DNA of 64,000 nt from Tetrapyrgos nigripes (Eukaryota; Basidiomycota; Agaricomycetes; Agaricales; Campanellaceae), in NCBI GenBank assembly GCA_013368315.1, contig JAACJM010000014.1, positions 434,001-498,000 of the forward strand. Reading direction: 5' to 3'. Positions 33,104 to 44,899 of this stretch are shown piece after piece. A program made the position numbers and the translations under genes. The notes under the pieces are model-generated. The model was given only the letters and a program-made list of their open reading frames with translations, had not been told where the DNA came from and did not search any database. The first letter of the stretch is position 1. Each line of letters opens with the position of its first letter.

Positions 33104-33813
33104 CAAGTGTGGTAGCCGAGGATTGGCCGGGTTTTGAAGAACTTGCCATAGCGGATTCGGAATGACGGTTGGTTCGCTAGTCGCACGTGCAATCGCCCAA
33201 ATAGGAATTTTCATGGTCAACCTCAGTATTCTTTGAAGGAGTCGGCGCCATCTGGAAACTTTGAGCTCTAAAGGCAAGCTTTCATGCATGTAAAGCTGCT
33301 TAAACTATCTGAAAGTATGTCTCTTGTCTTGAGGTGCTCTTCCAAGTTCTAACGACCGTCGACAGCCACTGAGTCAGTATACATGACGCACGACGATCAT
33401 ATACTTCTGCACGGAAATTCTCCGCCTATAACCTACAAATCATGATGACCAACACAACACTTTGAGACAGTCATTGAAGGATTGAAGAACTGAAGTTATG
33501 GATGCTCAAGCTCATGCTGAATCTGACTTTGTTCCGCTGTGGTGATAAGCTACAGGTTTTCTTACGCCAAATTCTTGCGAGGTTCAAGCTTGTATGCGGG
33601 GTACACTCCGCAGAATCTTTATCCGCCACACGCAAATGTTTATGTAGAGGACGGCAGAAATTTTTGAAACCTCGGTCTAGGTCTAGTAATTCGGTTCTTA
33701 TCCTACTATCCTCTCCGTGTTTAGTCTAGGAGTCCGTGTACAGCCTTGTGTTCTTCGATCACATCCAGATCGCACCAGTCGTATAATAACTCACCTTTGC
33801 AAATAGGGCGAAC
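33104..33813. other. Divergent intergenic region, 0.7 kb
   Basis: Promoters of POP4 (left) and the GT8 gene (right) should lie here. Frames at 33502-33729 and 33071-33289 have no motif. Nothing else was recognised. Confidence 0.4.
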
Positions 33814-34977
33814 ATGGCTTTCTTCGATTTCTTTCGCCCATCACCATCCTTCTCCTATGAGCTGTTACCCTCTAGTACAAACTCTTCAAATCCACGAAAA
33901 TCCTCCGGCAAACGCTTCATTTTCCTGACCATCAGTATCTGCGTCTACACAGTTGTCGTCTGTGGCCTCACAAAATTCCTGACCCACAAGCAAGCCTACT
34001 CCTATCTTGACAATTATGAGTACATGTACGTCGTGGCATTTGGGATTATCTGTAGCATGTGCTGATTCTACCTGACTTTCAGAAATACCGCACCGATAGT
34101 GCGAAACCAAACCGTATGGTCCTCCTCCCGACGAGCCGTATTCTCATCTCTATATTCCGACTCCTATGCCCTGGCCGTCGCTGTCCTCGGACACTCCATA
34201 CGTCGTGCTAATATGTCTGCATCCATGATATTGCCATACATCTCTGATCAAGTCACTCCAAAAGCTCTCTGCATTGCACAAGCTGTCGGTTGGCAAGCAC
34301 ACCCAGTCTCATTAGTACCACCTCCTCACAACGGACATGGTATAGCCCCTCGTTTCAAGGACCAGTACACCAAACTCACTGTATGGTCTCTGGGCGAACA
34401 ACTCGGCATAGACAGTGCAGTCTATCTAGACGGCGACACCCTCGTTCTTCGCAACTTTGACGAACTATTTACCTTTCCCTGGGAATTCGGTGCTGCTCAG
34501 GATGTATTCCCACCTCACGACTTTAAAGCATTTTCCAACACGTATAATGCAGGCGTTCTCGTCTTCCGACCTTCCCAAGCTACATACGAGGACATGTTAG
34601 CCAAATTGGAGACTGCTAAATATCCTCTTGGATATGCTGAACAGGCGTTTTTGAATCTGTATTTTGGAGGAAAAGGGGTTCGGTTACCCCTTGCGTATAA
34701 TGGGAATATGGTTGCAAAGGAGAGAAGTCCAGAGCTGTGGGCCGAGTTGAGGGATGATATGCGGGTGCTTCATTATACGGTGCTGAAGCCTTTTTGGAAC
34801 CCAAAGACGCCTGATAATCAACTATTGACGCCGGAGGAGATGCAGCAGTACATAGAGGCTGCAGAAGAAAAGAGGGACGGACTATATCGGGACGAGGTTA
34901 GGTTATACCTTGATGCATTCCGCCGGATGATGGAGGACAATGGACCAGCGATTCACGCATGTTACGGTCAATCATAG
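33814..34977 (+). CDS. GT8-family (glycogenin-like) glycosyltransferase, type II membrane protein
   Basis: Two exons (33814-34025, 34083-34977) give 368 residues. A short cytosolic N-terminus leads into one transmembrane helix (RFIFLTISICVYTVVVCGL), so the catalytic part faces the Golgi/ER lumen. The GT8 fold is shown by AVFSSLYSDSYALAVAVLGHS, KLTVWSLGEQLGIDSAVYLD, the metal-binding D-x-D within YLDGDTLVLRN, FGAAQDVFPPHDF, NTYNAGVLVFRPS, YAEQAFLNLYF and VLHYTVLKPFW. Relatives include glycogenin and fungal alpha-N-acetylglucosaminyl or galactinol-synthase-like enzymes that use UDP-sugars. The acceptor cannot be read from sequence. A membrane anchor argues against cytosolic glycogen priming. 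Confidence 0.88.
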
Positions 34978-35230
34978 AACCCAGGACATTTCTTTCTAGA
35001 TCTATTTTCCATCATTTGCTGTGTCTTTACATCCTGCATCTGTAGGGTAACAACGATTAACGATGATTATAGTAGCAATAACTCATAGTACAATTTCCCC
35101 GCCGATCCAGCTTATCCAGCAAACATTCCTCCAAAAAAAGTAGCAAACGTCGATGGTGTGGGTGCATTTTGCAAAAAGAGTGGTATAAAGCAGCGTAGCA
35201 CCGCGGCCATTAAGCAATGTCAGCCAGAGT

Positions 35231-37878
35231 TCACAGAGAACCGCACAGTCTATCCGGAACCCTAGAAAATCTTGGAGAATAACGAAGACTCCTCGAGGAT
35301 GATGCCGACACCAACGATGTCGATGAGATCGATGCAAATGAAGGAGAAGTAGAACCGGAGGAGGCCGAAGGAAACGATTTGCGTTTACAAGGCGTCGGAC
35401 CTATAGGGCCTGGAATCGCAGGAAGATTAGGGACAAAAAGGTGTGCACCGGGTGTGTCTGAAATTTCTGTTTGGAATTTGTGTAACTGCGGATGTGATTG
35501 CGATTGTGCTGCGTGTTCATATTGGTATTGGCGTAGCGGTTGTGAAGCGAACGAAGAAAGGCAAGCTTGAGCTCCAGAGCAAGAAGGACACCCGCAGTGT
35601 GTTGGAACCGGATTTTCTTGATCATGACGATGGCGAGGGACAGGTGATATTGAGCCGATGAGGAGATTGAAGAGGAAAGTTCTTGAAGAGAAGAATAGGA
35701 GGAGGAGGCTCTGAGATGTGGAAAGGAGAAGAAGAAATAGAAGCACGAAGATTAATCGCAAAACAGGGACGAGGCGCAGAGTATGACACGGACAACTTAC
35801 AGTAAGCGTTGAAGCACTGTAACGAAGTAATTTAAAGGAAATTCTGCACAAGATTTCGAAAGCTTTGAATCCTGATGAATCGTTGAGGGACATCAAGGTA
35901 GAGGGTTCTCCTGAAAAAGAACGCTTAGAGAGACTGACAGTCACCAGATTGACAACCAAGTCAACGCACCTTTCACCACAAATGCAAGCAACCACACCAA
36001 ACCATCCCTCCACCATTTCGCCCACCACCTTTCAGTGTCCATCCCAAATAATCCATCATATCTGTACACAGTGGATACAACGCCAAGCCCTTCCTTCAAA
36101 GCCCCGACTGAATCGTTCAGCTTATCAAACTCCTCCTTCGTCGTGTCCAGAAAACCGATAACTGTTCTGTTGAGGATCCCTGCGGTACTGAGAAGTTCAG
36201 AATGTGCCAGATGAATATCCCGGATGTGTTTTCTTGAGAGGTCTAGTTCGAGAGTTGTTTGAGCGGCATATTGCGAGAGGTGGATGATTGACTGGAAAAA
36301 AAAGGGTTAGGACTTTCAGGCTATGTACTCAGACTCTATGGTCTTACTTCGTGCATCAGCATATATTCGTCGCGCAGAGACAACCAGTGATCTTGGGCAG
36401 CCGTCTGGTATAGGAAGATTTAGTTTGCTTTGATTGAAACACGAACTGCCTGCATACCATCGTATCAAGGCTTAGTTGTTGTTGCTGGCGTGTTAGAAGG
36501 AATAGTCGGTCTAGACGCGAATGAAGGTCATCCTCAATAGATGGAAGGAGATCCTGGAAAGACGCCAGATGCTAGAAAAGGGCGTGAGTAAATGACTCTG
36601 CTTCTAATATATGTAGATACTTTTTGCGATAGCTCAGCAATCGTACTGTCCATCTACAGAAAGAAGAAAGTCAGTCACAGTGAAAACAAAATGTGAATGG
36701 TGATACCCTGTCCACATAGTTATATTCCTGCTGCTGAAACTGTTGTCGAAGGTCGCCAAAGACTTCCGTAAGCTTCTCCATTGTCTACAGCACCGTCAGA
36801 ACGCGAAGAATTTCATGAAGGAGGACATACCTCTTCCGACTGCTTTTGTAAACGATCTTCGCCAGCCTTGTATGTCATGTCGATATCAGACGACAAATGG
36901 CTCAAATGCACAGCCAGGTCCGTCATATCCTGGGAGATAGTTTCAATTTTATTGACGGCTTTGCAATGTCTAGCCTGTCGACTAACTTGGAGATTCGTCT
37001 TCCATATATTGAGTTGACCGATCTGGATTTGCTCCTTTTCTAGGAGAAGATGAACCAGGGAGGCTTGTTCTTGAGTGATGTTAAGGTAAATATCTTTCGC
37101 CAGGTCTATGCACGCCTCAATGAGCTGGAAGAAGAGATCGCATCGATGTGATACGCGCCTACTTCGTTCCATCGTTGATATGCAACACAGAGCTGGGCTG
37201 AGGAACAAATGAGACAGGAACCGGAGGGCAATAAGGAGAAGGCGTTGTACGTATTTCACGAAGATATCCTGAATAGCTTGACCAGAATTGAGCACTTCTC
37301 GATAATGCGCTGTATATATGCACGTTTAAATTGAAGATATACACAATACAAGCGCAGATCTTACCTTACGCATTCTCCTTGCGCTTCGTGATAGTTCGAG
37401 GACTTTGGGGTGTCAGGGTCCTGAGGTGGATGATCGAGAGAAAATGGAAAGCACTCCATCGGAGGAGAATGATACTTTGCGGTAGCGAGCTCGCAAAGTG
37501 TCATAGATATCGCGGCTGTATGCTGATCAGCAGGCGCAGAGCACAGAGATCTGGACTACGCACCTCGGACGCGTTCGGCTTCACTCATATCCAACTCACT
37601 GCATTGCATACGGATTATCGCTGCTGCCTTGCGAAAACAATCTGATCTCCGCGAGAAATCATCTTGAAGGGAGGTTGGCACCAGGTTCTCGATGCGAACA
37701 AGAGAGTAAAGTACCAATTTTACGGAGAGAAATCATCTGCATCTCTGCCAACGAATCTAGGAATATGAGTCAAGCATACCCCTTGGAAGTCGTATTGGTG
37801 CTCACTTTGTAAATCGACCTCATTCCCAAACGCCGTCTTGAACATCGCCAGGATGAAGAAAATGCATGAAGGACGCAT
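35231..37878 (-). CDS. KAR5: Nuclear fusion (karyogamy) protein KAR5/Tht1-like
   Basis: The model starts at ATG 37878, because that adds a signal peptide (MRPSCIFFILAMFKTAFG) to what follows. In-phase exons then give RRSDCFRKAAAIIRMQCSEL, AAISMTLCELATAKYHSPPM, ECVSALSRSAQFWSSYSGY, LREIPQLCVAYQRWNE, and long coiled coils (LIEACIDLAKDIYLNITQEQ onward). A C-terminal membrane region (RDGLVWLLAFVVKG, LLLLFFSSRTFLFNLLIG) follows. The Cys pattern and SAQ-WSSYSGYLREI block are diagnostic of Kar5, the ER/outer-nuclear-membrane protein required for nuclear envelope fusion after mating. Downstream of the membrane helices is a tail of about 140 residues with a Cys cluster (HCGCPSCSGAQAC), reached through an in-phase GTAAGT intron. 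The tail is less certain than the core. Confidence 0.85.
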
Positions 37879-38145
37879 GTGAGATGGAAGTCAAGAAGAT
37901 GGGCGCGTCGACGCGACCCTGGCCAAAAATAGCTCTTCGACAACCCTCTTCAAGGCTCATGTTCCTGATCCACTTTACCCCTTGGCTCTCGACCAATGCC
38001 TTGGGCCTCGTCATCGAAACAAATAAATTGGAGGTGGCGTCCACACAAATTGTGGAAATATATGGCTACTACTACGTCAGACGACGTCAGTCTCCTCTTT
38101 GCGTAAACGTCAAAATGAGACACCCCATCCTTTAAAAGCACCGCG

Positions 38146-41100
38146 ATGGATAGCTCCGATGATCTTCAGACTGGTCCAGCCATGGACTACTACAGCGAAA
38201 ACAGGCCGGTGCCCACTATCCAGGCATTCGAGAAGAAACAGAGCGAATATGCGGCTCAACAACTCAGTACACCTCCTTCTAGCCCAAGCACCTCCACGAT
38301 TCACTCAAAGAACAACTCGCGTGAAGACCCAGATAGTGGTGATGGGAAAAATGAGAAAGAGGCTTTGAAGCAGCGTATGTCGGGGCCCAAGGAGAAACCT
38401 ACGGACAAGGTCAAGACCACCAAGGGAGAGAGGATTGTCAGTGATCCGACCACTGGACAGGACGTCGTTATCAAGGACGCACAGTTCAAGGACTACCCTG
38501 ATCCTTCAACGGTCGCTCACGAACCGCCCATGTCTCCAGATAATCGTCCCACTTCTCCAACTCGGACTGCACCAGTCCCAGCTAGACCCGGCAACATCTC
38601 ACTCTACCCGTATCTTCCCGCTCCTCCTGTCGAACTAGCACCTCTTCTTTCCACTTTGGACTATCTGCAACTGGCTCTCGGAGGCATCTTTGCTCTCGTG
38701 TGGTTGCTTTTCGCCTTTCCAAGTCAAGGCCGCTGGTATGTTCCATTCACATGGGCATCCGCCGTCCTCGCTTTTCGAAGCGCCCTCATAGGAGGTAATT
38801 ACATGCCATCTCCAGAGCATTCTTATATACTGAGGATAATTCATAGGTCTTGGTTTTGGCGCGATCACTGCAGTCAGTATTGTCCAAAGGAAGATTGAGA
38901 AGGAATTCGACTCTGTCAGGTTGGAGATGCACAAGCAACGTGGAGAAAAGTTTTCCCCTCCAACCCCCGAGTCTGTTGAGTGGTTGAATGCATTCGTGAA
39001 GACCATCTGGGGCTTGGTCAATCCAGATATGGTAAGTTCAGTGTTTGCAATCTTTTCCATTTCATTTCTTAACCTGATTGTTATTCAGTTTATTCCCATT
39101 GCAGACATGGTCGAAGATATCATGCAACAATCTCTTCCCGGCTTTGTCGATGCCGTCCGTATTTCGGACCTTGGACAGGGTATCAATCCTTTCCGTGTGG
39201 TGTCCATGCGGGCGCTACCCGATCGGCCAACTTCACCAAGCTACCCTAAGGAGGAATGGATAGACCAGGGCACCACTCTGATACAGAAACAGCGAGAAGA
39301 GGACAAGAAGAATGGGGTAGATACGGATCAGACTGGAGATTTTGTGAATTATGAAGTTGCTTTTGCATATCAGGTAGGCACATGCGCATTCATCTTGGCT
39401 TTCCATTTAGCTAATATATCTTTCTAGGCTCTCCCCGGTCGCGGAGGCAAGTTCAAGGAAAAGAATATCCATCTACTCATTGAATTCTTCCTTGGCATCT
39501 ATGACTGGCTGCACATTCCCGTCCCGTATGACCATCTTTCTTTTGCGCATGATACAAATTTTTGACGATTCATAGTATCTGGATCCAAGTCGAAGGCGTT
39601 GTTGGCACAATCCGTCTTCGCCTTCAGTTCATTCCCGAGTACCCATACGTTCGCAACGTTACATTCACCTTCATGGGTGTTCCAGCCGTCGAAGTCTCTG
39701 CGATCCCCTTATCCTCCAAACTTCCTAATGTCCTCGACCTCCCCCTCATCTCCAGATTCGTCAAAATGGCCATCAAAGCAGGCACGGCAGAGCTGGTTGC
39801 ACCCAAGAGCATGACAATCAATTTACAAGAATTGCTTAGCGGGAGCGTCATCGGAGGTGGATCTAAATCTGCTGTTCAGACTGTGATCATGAGAAGTCTA
39901 ATCATTGCTCTTCGGGATTTTGAATTGGTAGACACAAGAGCGCAAGGCGTTTTCCTTATCACTATTCACCATGCTGAAGGACTTTCTCCGCAAGACTCTA
40001 ACGGGAGGTCAGATCCCTATATCGTTTTGGCATATGCTAAGGTGAGTGGTGATCATATGTTCGTCTGTGCCATGAAACGACGACTACTACATAGTTTGGA
40101 AAACCCCTGTATTCCACTCGTATCATCCTGGGCGACCTTAACCCTTGTTGGGAGGAAACTGCTGCTGTGCTCGTCAGTCTAGACGAAATCAGGGCTGGAG
40201 AAGATGTTAGCATCATGTTGTGGGATAGTGACAAATGGTCTAACGAGTAGGCTTTTTCTCTTTACATACTTTGTTCATACGCTGAACCTTCCTTTGTCAG
40301 TGACCTCATCGGTCGTATACAGATTCCCGTGAAGACGCTTTTGAATGAACTGCCTAAGAACCAGATGGTTAGAAGATCGGACAGGCTAATGGGTTTTGAA
40401 GATGCTGATTACATGGATGGGGTGCTCCAGTATGTTTCATTTACATTCGTCTATGTTTCGATATTCAGACATTTTACAGCTGGTCTATCGGCTACTTCGA
40501 CAAAGTTCCACTTAACAAAGACCTGGAGTTGCCCCCAGAAACACCACCACCCCCTCCTTCCAAGACCCCTGTGGAGATGGAGATGCGTCCTGGCGACAAG
40601 GCACCCAACCCTGGAGCTCGCGATTTACCACCACCACCTCCGGATGTCAGGAGGACTCCGCCTGACCCTGCTTTCCCTAATGGTATTTTGAGCGTTGTTG
40701 TACACCAGGTCTGTCGCTTCTCTCTTCCTGCTATTGGGATGATATTAAGATTCTCACCAGATCAACAATTTGGAGCGACAAAATCTCCGTGGAAATACAG
40801 GCGAACGTGAAGGTCAAGCAGGACAGGACACCGATGATCCCTCTGAACAGAACAGCAATCTGCCCAGCGCGTATGTGGAGATCATTGTAAATGATGATTT
40901 GGTGTACAAGACGTGAGTGTCACTCTCGGTACCGTAAAGTCACTGCTGACCATGACAAATCTTTCTAGACGTGTCAAGCAATACACCAGCATGCCTTTCT
41001 TCGAAGCCGGTACAGAAAAGTTCATCAGAGACTGGGGTTCTACTATCGTCCGCCTCGTGGTTCGTGACTCTCGCCTTCGAGAGAAAGATCCCATCCTCGG

Positions 41101-42238
41101 CGTTGTCAATCTCAGACTCGCAGATATCTTCTCTGAAGGTTCCGAAGTGACCAGGCTGTTCAGTATCGAAGAAGGCATTGGTTTCGGCAGGATGAACGTT
41201 TCTTTGTTATTCCGCGGTATCAATTGTCATCTTCCCAAGCAATCGCTGGGATGGGATACAGGAACCGTGGAGATAAGCGCACCCATCCAGTTCTACCTCA
41301 ATGCTGATAACGACGCCGAGTCCGCGGGAGCTGCCTCTAAACTCATCACTTCCTCCAATCGGCTCGTGGTATCGACGACTGACAGCACGGAGACTTTACC
41401 CACTTCACCCTCGGCGAATACCGCAGGTGCCGATGTTACTTGGGATTTGGCTACGGAGCAATTGCGTTTGCCTGTTTACAACCGCTACTCTACGTCTTTG
41501 ACGTTTGAGATTGGTGCTGGTAGCGTTATTGCTGGACTGGTACCAGGCAAGAAGAGTGGTCCTCTCGCACTGGCTATTCTTTGGTTGAAAGATCTCGTGG
41601 ACGATGAAGAGATTGAAGTCTCGCTGCCTGTTGTCGTCGGTGATGATTTAAGGCAACTCAGACAAAATGTTGTCTGCGAATTGGCTTATAATGAGAGCAG
41701 GACCCAAGTCGAGGTGACCATGAACGAGTTTACGAAACAGACACATTCTTTCAAGGTTGTTGGGACGTTGAAGACGAAGATTTGTTTGGATCGCGGGCTT
41801 GACGAGGTGAGTTGACGGGTTGTCAGTTGTCTTTGTTTGCGAATTGACCCTTGCTCGTGTGTAGGATCATGAATCTCATGCCAAGACTCAAGCTCGTCGA
41901 CATGCCTTTGAAACCTACGACCATATTGAAGGGGAGGCTCATATCGCTGAACGTAATGCACATGCTTACGATGACGGCGTCATCGATGCTGAAGAGAAGA
42001 AGGCTCTGAAGCGAGCTCATAAGAAACAGTTGGAGAATAGACAGCGGGGTATCAACGGATTCCGGCCTTATAGAACTGGCATATGGATGAAGGAAGGGCT
42101 GAAGAGCAGGATTAGGGTTCCTAATAGATTCAAGAGTCAGAAGACGAAGAGGGAACGTAAGTGGTTTCTATTACTGTGTTATCTGAGCGTCTGCTTATCT
42201 GTTTACTATTTTCAGCGCTGGTGCAATCTGAGGCCTAA
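38146..42238 (+). CDS. Tricalbin/Mug190-like SMP and C2-domain protein
   Basis: Many exons run from MDSSDDLQTGPAMDYYSENR (38146) to PLVQSEA at 42238. The N-terminal about 160 residues are Pro/Ser-rich and cytosolic. A hydrophobic hairpin follows (YLQLALGGIFALVWLLFAF, then WASAVLAFRSALIGG), then an SMP-like lipid-transfer domain (WLNAFVKTIWGLVNPDM, PNVLDLPLISRFVKMAIKAG, LVAPKSMTINLQELL). A first C2 domain reads GVFLITIHHAEGLSPQDSNG then RSDPYIVLAY with calcium-type Asp residues, and a second starts near ILSVVVHQINNLE. The layout matches S. pombe Mug190 and tricalbins, ER-anchored tethers at ER-plasma-membrane contacts that move lipids. The C-terminus is basic. It is divergent from KAR5 across 267 bp. 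Confidence 0.88.
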
Positions 42239-42853
42239 TGAACTTAACGGAAAGTATCACGAACTTTTTGGACTTTCACGATCTTATATGAAATGGGTAC
42301 TTAATTGGCACTACGAGAAGATTATGATATTTGTACGATAGAAATGGGGACTTTTACTGTACCAACCGTATTCTACTTATGATTTTTGTACTTTATCATA
42401 CGCCGCAATCTGTAATCGAACTGTGTGCTTTTCAAAATGCAATCCTTCTTGCTCGGTTTGACCACAAAATTTGGGACGACGTATTTACGAGTTTGGGATC
42501 CCAACTACAGGAAACATTTCTAAAAACGCGATCCTTAACCTTCTAGACCACCAGATTTAAGCAAGTATCGACATGTCCACCAGAACGCGGAAAGTGCACC
42601 GGGACCTTCAAGAAAAGTTGTGCGTCATTTTGCCAACGTCGCCGACCGTAGTCGACTTCCATGCGAGAGTACCTCGGCGCATCCAGAGTGCCGGGGAGAG
42701 CAGACTTGCTCCCGCAGACTTTTATCTTGCACATGAAATTGGAATATCTAGACGACTTCAGCACATAATCACTTGAGGAAATCGCGAGGGACCTACAGAT
42801 ATATATTGGTCAAGAAACAGTGCAACGCTGTCAGTGTTGGCCTAGCGGCCTCC
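42239..42853. other. Convergent intergenic region, 0.6 kb
   Basis: It holds the 3' flank of the SMP/C2 gene and of the coiled-coil gene. Short frames here lack motifs. Nothing was recognised. Confidence 0.4.
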
Positions 42854-43588
42854 CTATGGTGCTACTGCAGCACTCTGCATACCCTGCAACAGCTTGCTTG
42901 GACTGATGAACTTTGGTGGTTGCATGGAAGTAATTGTCGCATTGAGGGACGCGATTTGTGACTCGTAATGCGCCCTCTGGTCATCGTGTTCCTTTTTTAT
43001 CGTCATGTAGCTTGCCTGGGCGTTAGTGAGAGCCAGTGTGTCTCGCAATATCACGTCCTGGAGCACTTTCAGCGCCAAAACTGCTTGGATCGGTTCGTCC
43101 TTTGTGATACTGGCATATTCTGGCGTTATAGTCGTGTCGCCCTTGGACGAGTCGCCTGGGCTATTGTCCAAGGGTGACACAGGTTTCGAATCCACCAATC
43201 CGCGCAGGAATTCCCTCCACCTCCCATCATGCAACACTAGCTTCCTCGTCCAAACACCTGTCTCCTCGTCAACCGTCATTGAGAGAAACATCCCCATCTC
43301 ATCCAAAGCCGAACAGAGGAACGTTAAATCTTCTCGGTCTCGGTTATGGCCTTCTACCAACGTCTGCAGGTTGGAAGTAGCTTGTTCCAGTTCATTACGG
43401 CTAGTTTGTAAGGACAGTTCGAGTTGTTCAATGTTACGACGTTGTTGGTTTATTACTTCTTCGTGAGCTTTTTGAGTGGCTGCGATTGCTTGGGTCCGTT
43501 CGCGTTCAATCCATTGGACGATTTGGTCTGCAGCCTCGAGGATAGCGGGACTCAGAGGAGGCTGACTTGGATGCTGAGATATGGACAT
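42854..43588 (-). CDS. Coiled-coil protein of unknown function, tandem copy 1
   Basis: This is an uninterrupted exon. I chose MSISQHPSQPP (43588), eight residues inside the longest frame, giving 244 residues. The N-terminal helix LEAADQIVQWIERERTQAIA is followed by a Gln/Glu-rich coiled coil (QQRRNIEQLELSLQTSRNEL), a globular stretch (LCSALDEMGMFLSM, LVLHDGRWREFLRGLV), an acidic linker, and a second coiled coil (ALKVLQDVILRDTLALTNAQ). No domain is known to me. The adjacent gene at 43967 is clearly homologous along the whole length. Both are minus-strand and intronless. Confidence 0.75.
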   Translation of the reverse strand: MSISQHPSQPPLSPAILEAADQIVQWIERERTQAIAATQKAHEEVINQQRRNIEQLELSLQTSRNELEQATSNLQTLVEGHNRDREDLTFLCSALDEMGMFLSMTVDEETGVWTRKLVLHDGRWREFLRGLVDSKPVSPLDNSPGDSSKGDTTITPEYASITKDEPIQAVLALKVLQDVILRDTLALTNAQASYMTIKKEHDDQRAHYESQIASLNATITSMQPPKFISPSKLLQGMQSAAVAP

Positions 43589-43966
43589 GGGGGGCGATAA
43601 AGTGTAAAACAAACTCCGACGACATCAGGACCGAAGGTACAGCTGATCTAATAGGTTCTCTGCCTCACCGACTTCAAGTGACCGCGAAGTACATCGATGA
43701 AATTTTGAAAGCTGAAGGAAGAAAGCCAACCGTCAACGAACTGCATTGATGAGCGAAAAAGTACAATGCTTACATCATGAATTGGATCCATAAAGTGAAC
43801 AAAAGTACAAGAATGAGCTGGTGAACAGATACATAAATCTTGACCGGGAAACGATAACAGATTGAGTACAGAGGTGGTCATAACACTGCAGAACAAAATC
43901 AAGTCATGAAAATAAATGTCAGTTATTCTGAGTCCTTCTCTGAACACTTGTAACATCTGAAAAAGT
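43589..43966. other. Spacer between tandem coiled-coil genes
   Basis: 378 bp with no supported gene. It presumably holds the promoter of copy 1 and the 3' untranslated region of copy 2. Confidence 0.4.
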
Positions 43967-44743
43967 CTACCAGCGTAAAGTAGTCTGCTCCTTTTCAAGT
44001 AAGGCAATTCGTGTTTCGAAATCATCCCGCTCTTTCTTCACTGCTATGTAGGTTTCCTGGAGAGTGGCTAAAGCCTCTCGGTCCCGAAGAACGGTGTCCT
44101 TGAGGGTTTGCAGAGCCAGCACTGCTGACAACGGCTCATCGACGTCCATAGCAATATTGGGGTATTCTGCATCGCTTGGCGTACTGTCCGACGTCGACAC
44201 AAAAGGTCGGAGAAATTCGTTCCAGCTCTCGTCGCACACCAGCAATTCCCTCAACCAAGTCTCTTGCCTCACGTCGTATGCTGAAGACAGATGCATCCCC
44301 ATCTCCTTCAGCGCCCTGAGAAGGAACTTCAAATCTCCACCGACCCTTTTATATTCTTTGGTTTTCTTCTCGCTCGATTTCGCCTTTTCCAGTTCCTTTT
44401 CACAGGCCCGCAAAGCTTTGGTAACCCGGTCGCATTCTGCTGCCATCTCCTTTTGGTCGGAGGTGACCCATTCCAGATTCCTTTCGCAAGCCTGTAAAGC
44501 TTCAGATACTATGTCACGCTCTGCAGCCATCTCCTTCTCACTACGTGAGGCCTGTTCTAGTTTCCCTTTGCAAGTTTGCAAAGACATCTCCAGTTTATCG
44601 ATAATATGGGATTGGCGGATTGTGATCTCTTCATAGCATTCCTGGGTAGCTGCAATCGCTATCAGACGTTCGTTTTGAATCCATTGGACGATTTCGTCTG
44701 CGCCTTTTTGGATAGCAGGATCTAGAGGTCTTGGGTGAGACAT
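43967..44743 (-). CDS. Coiled-coil protein of unknown function, tandem copy 2
   Basis: An uninterrupted 258-residue exon starting MSHPRPLDPAIQKGADEIVQ. It is homologous to the neighbour: GADEIVQWIQNERLIAIAAT matches AADQIVQWIERERTQAIAAT; LLRALKEMGMHLSSAYD, LLVCDESWNEFLRPFV and VLALQTLKDTVLRDREALA also align. Between the N-terminal helix and the globular part lie about 2.7 tandem 28-residue units, each beginning with Cys and containing EKEMAAE/QKEMAAE, where copy 1 has a single unit. 28 residues equal four heptads, so the coiled coil is lengthened in register. Function unknown; a structural or scaffold role is a guess. Confidence 0.77.
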   Translation of the reverse strand: MSHPRPLDPAIQKGADEIVQWIQNERLIAIAATQECYEEITIRQSHIIDKLEMSLQTCKGKLEQASRSEKEMAAERDIVSEALQACERNLEWVTSDQKEMAAECDRVTKALRACEKELEKAKSSEKKTKEYKRVGGDLKFLLRALKEMGMHLSSAYDVRQETWLRELLVCDESWNEFLRPFVSTSDSTPSDAEYPNIAMDVDEPLSAVLALQTLKDTVLRDREALATLQETYIAVKKERDDFETRIALLEKEQTTLRW

Positions 44744-44899
44744 GGTAGAAAGTGCAAAGGTGTGATTTGAGTTTGAAATGGAGGCTTTACGTATTCGAAT
44801 GTTCCAAATTTCACGTTTGTAGGCGTTCGCCAGAAATAATCGATTGCCAAGGCCGAACGCATAGATAGCAATAAAAGTACAGGTGAAACTCCCTGCAAT

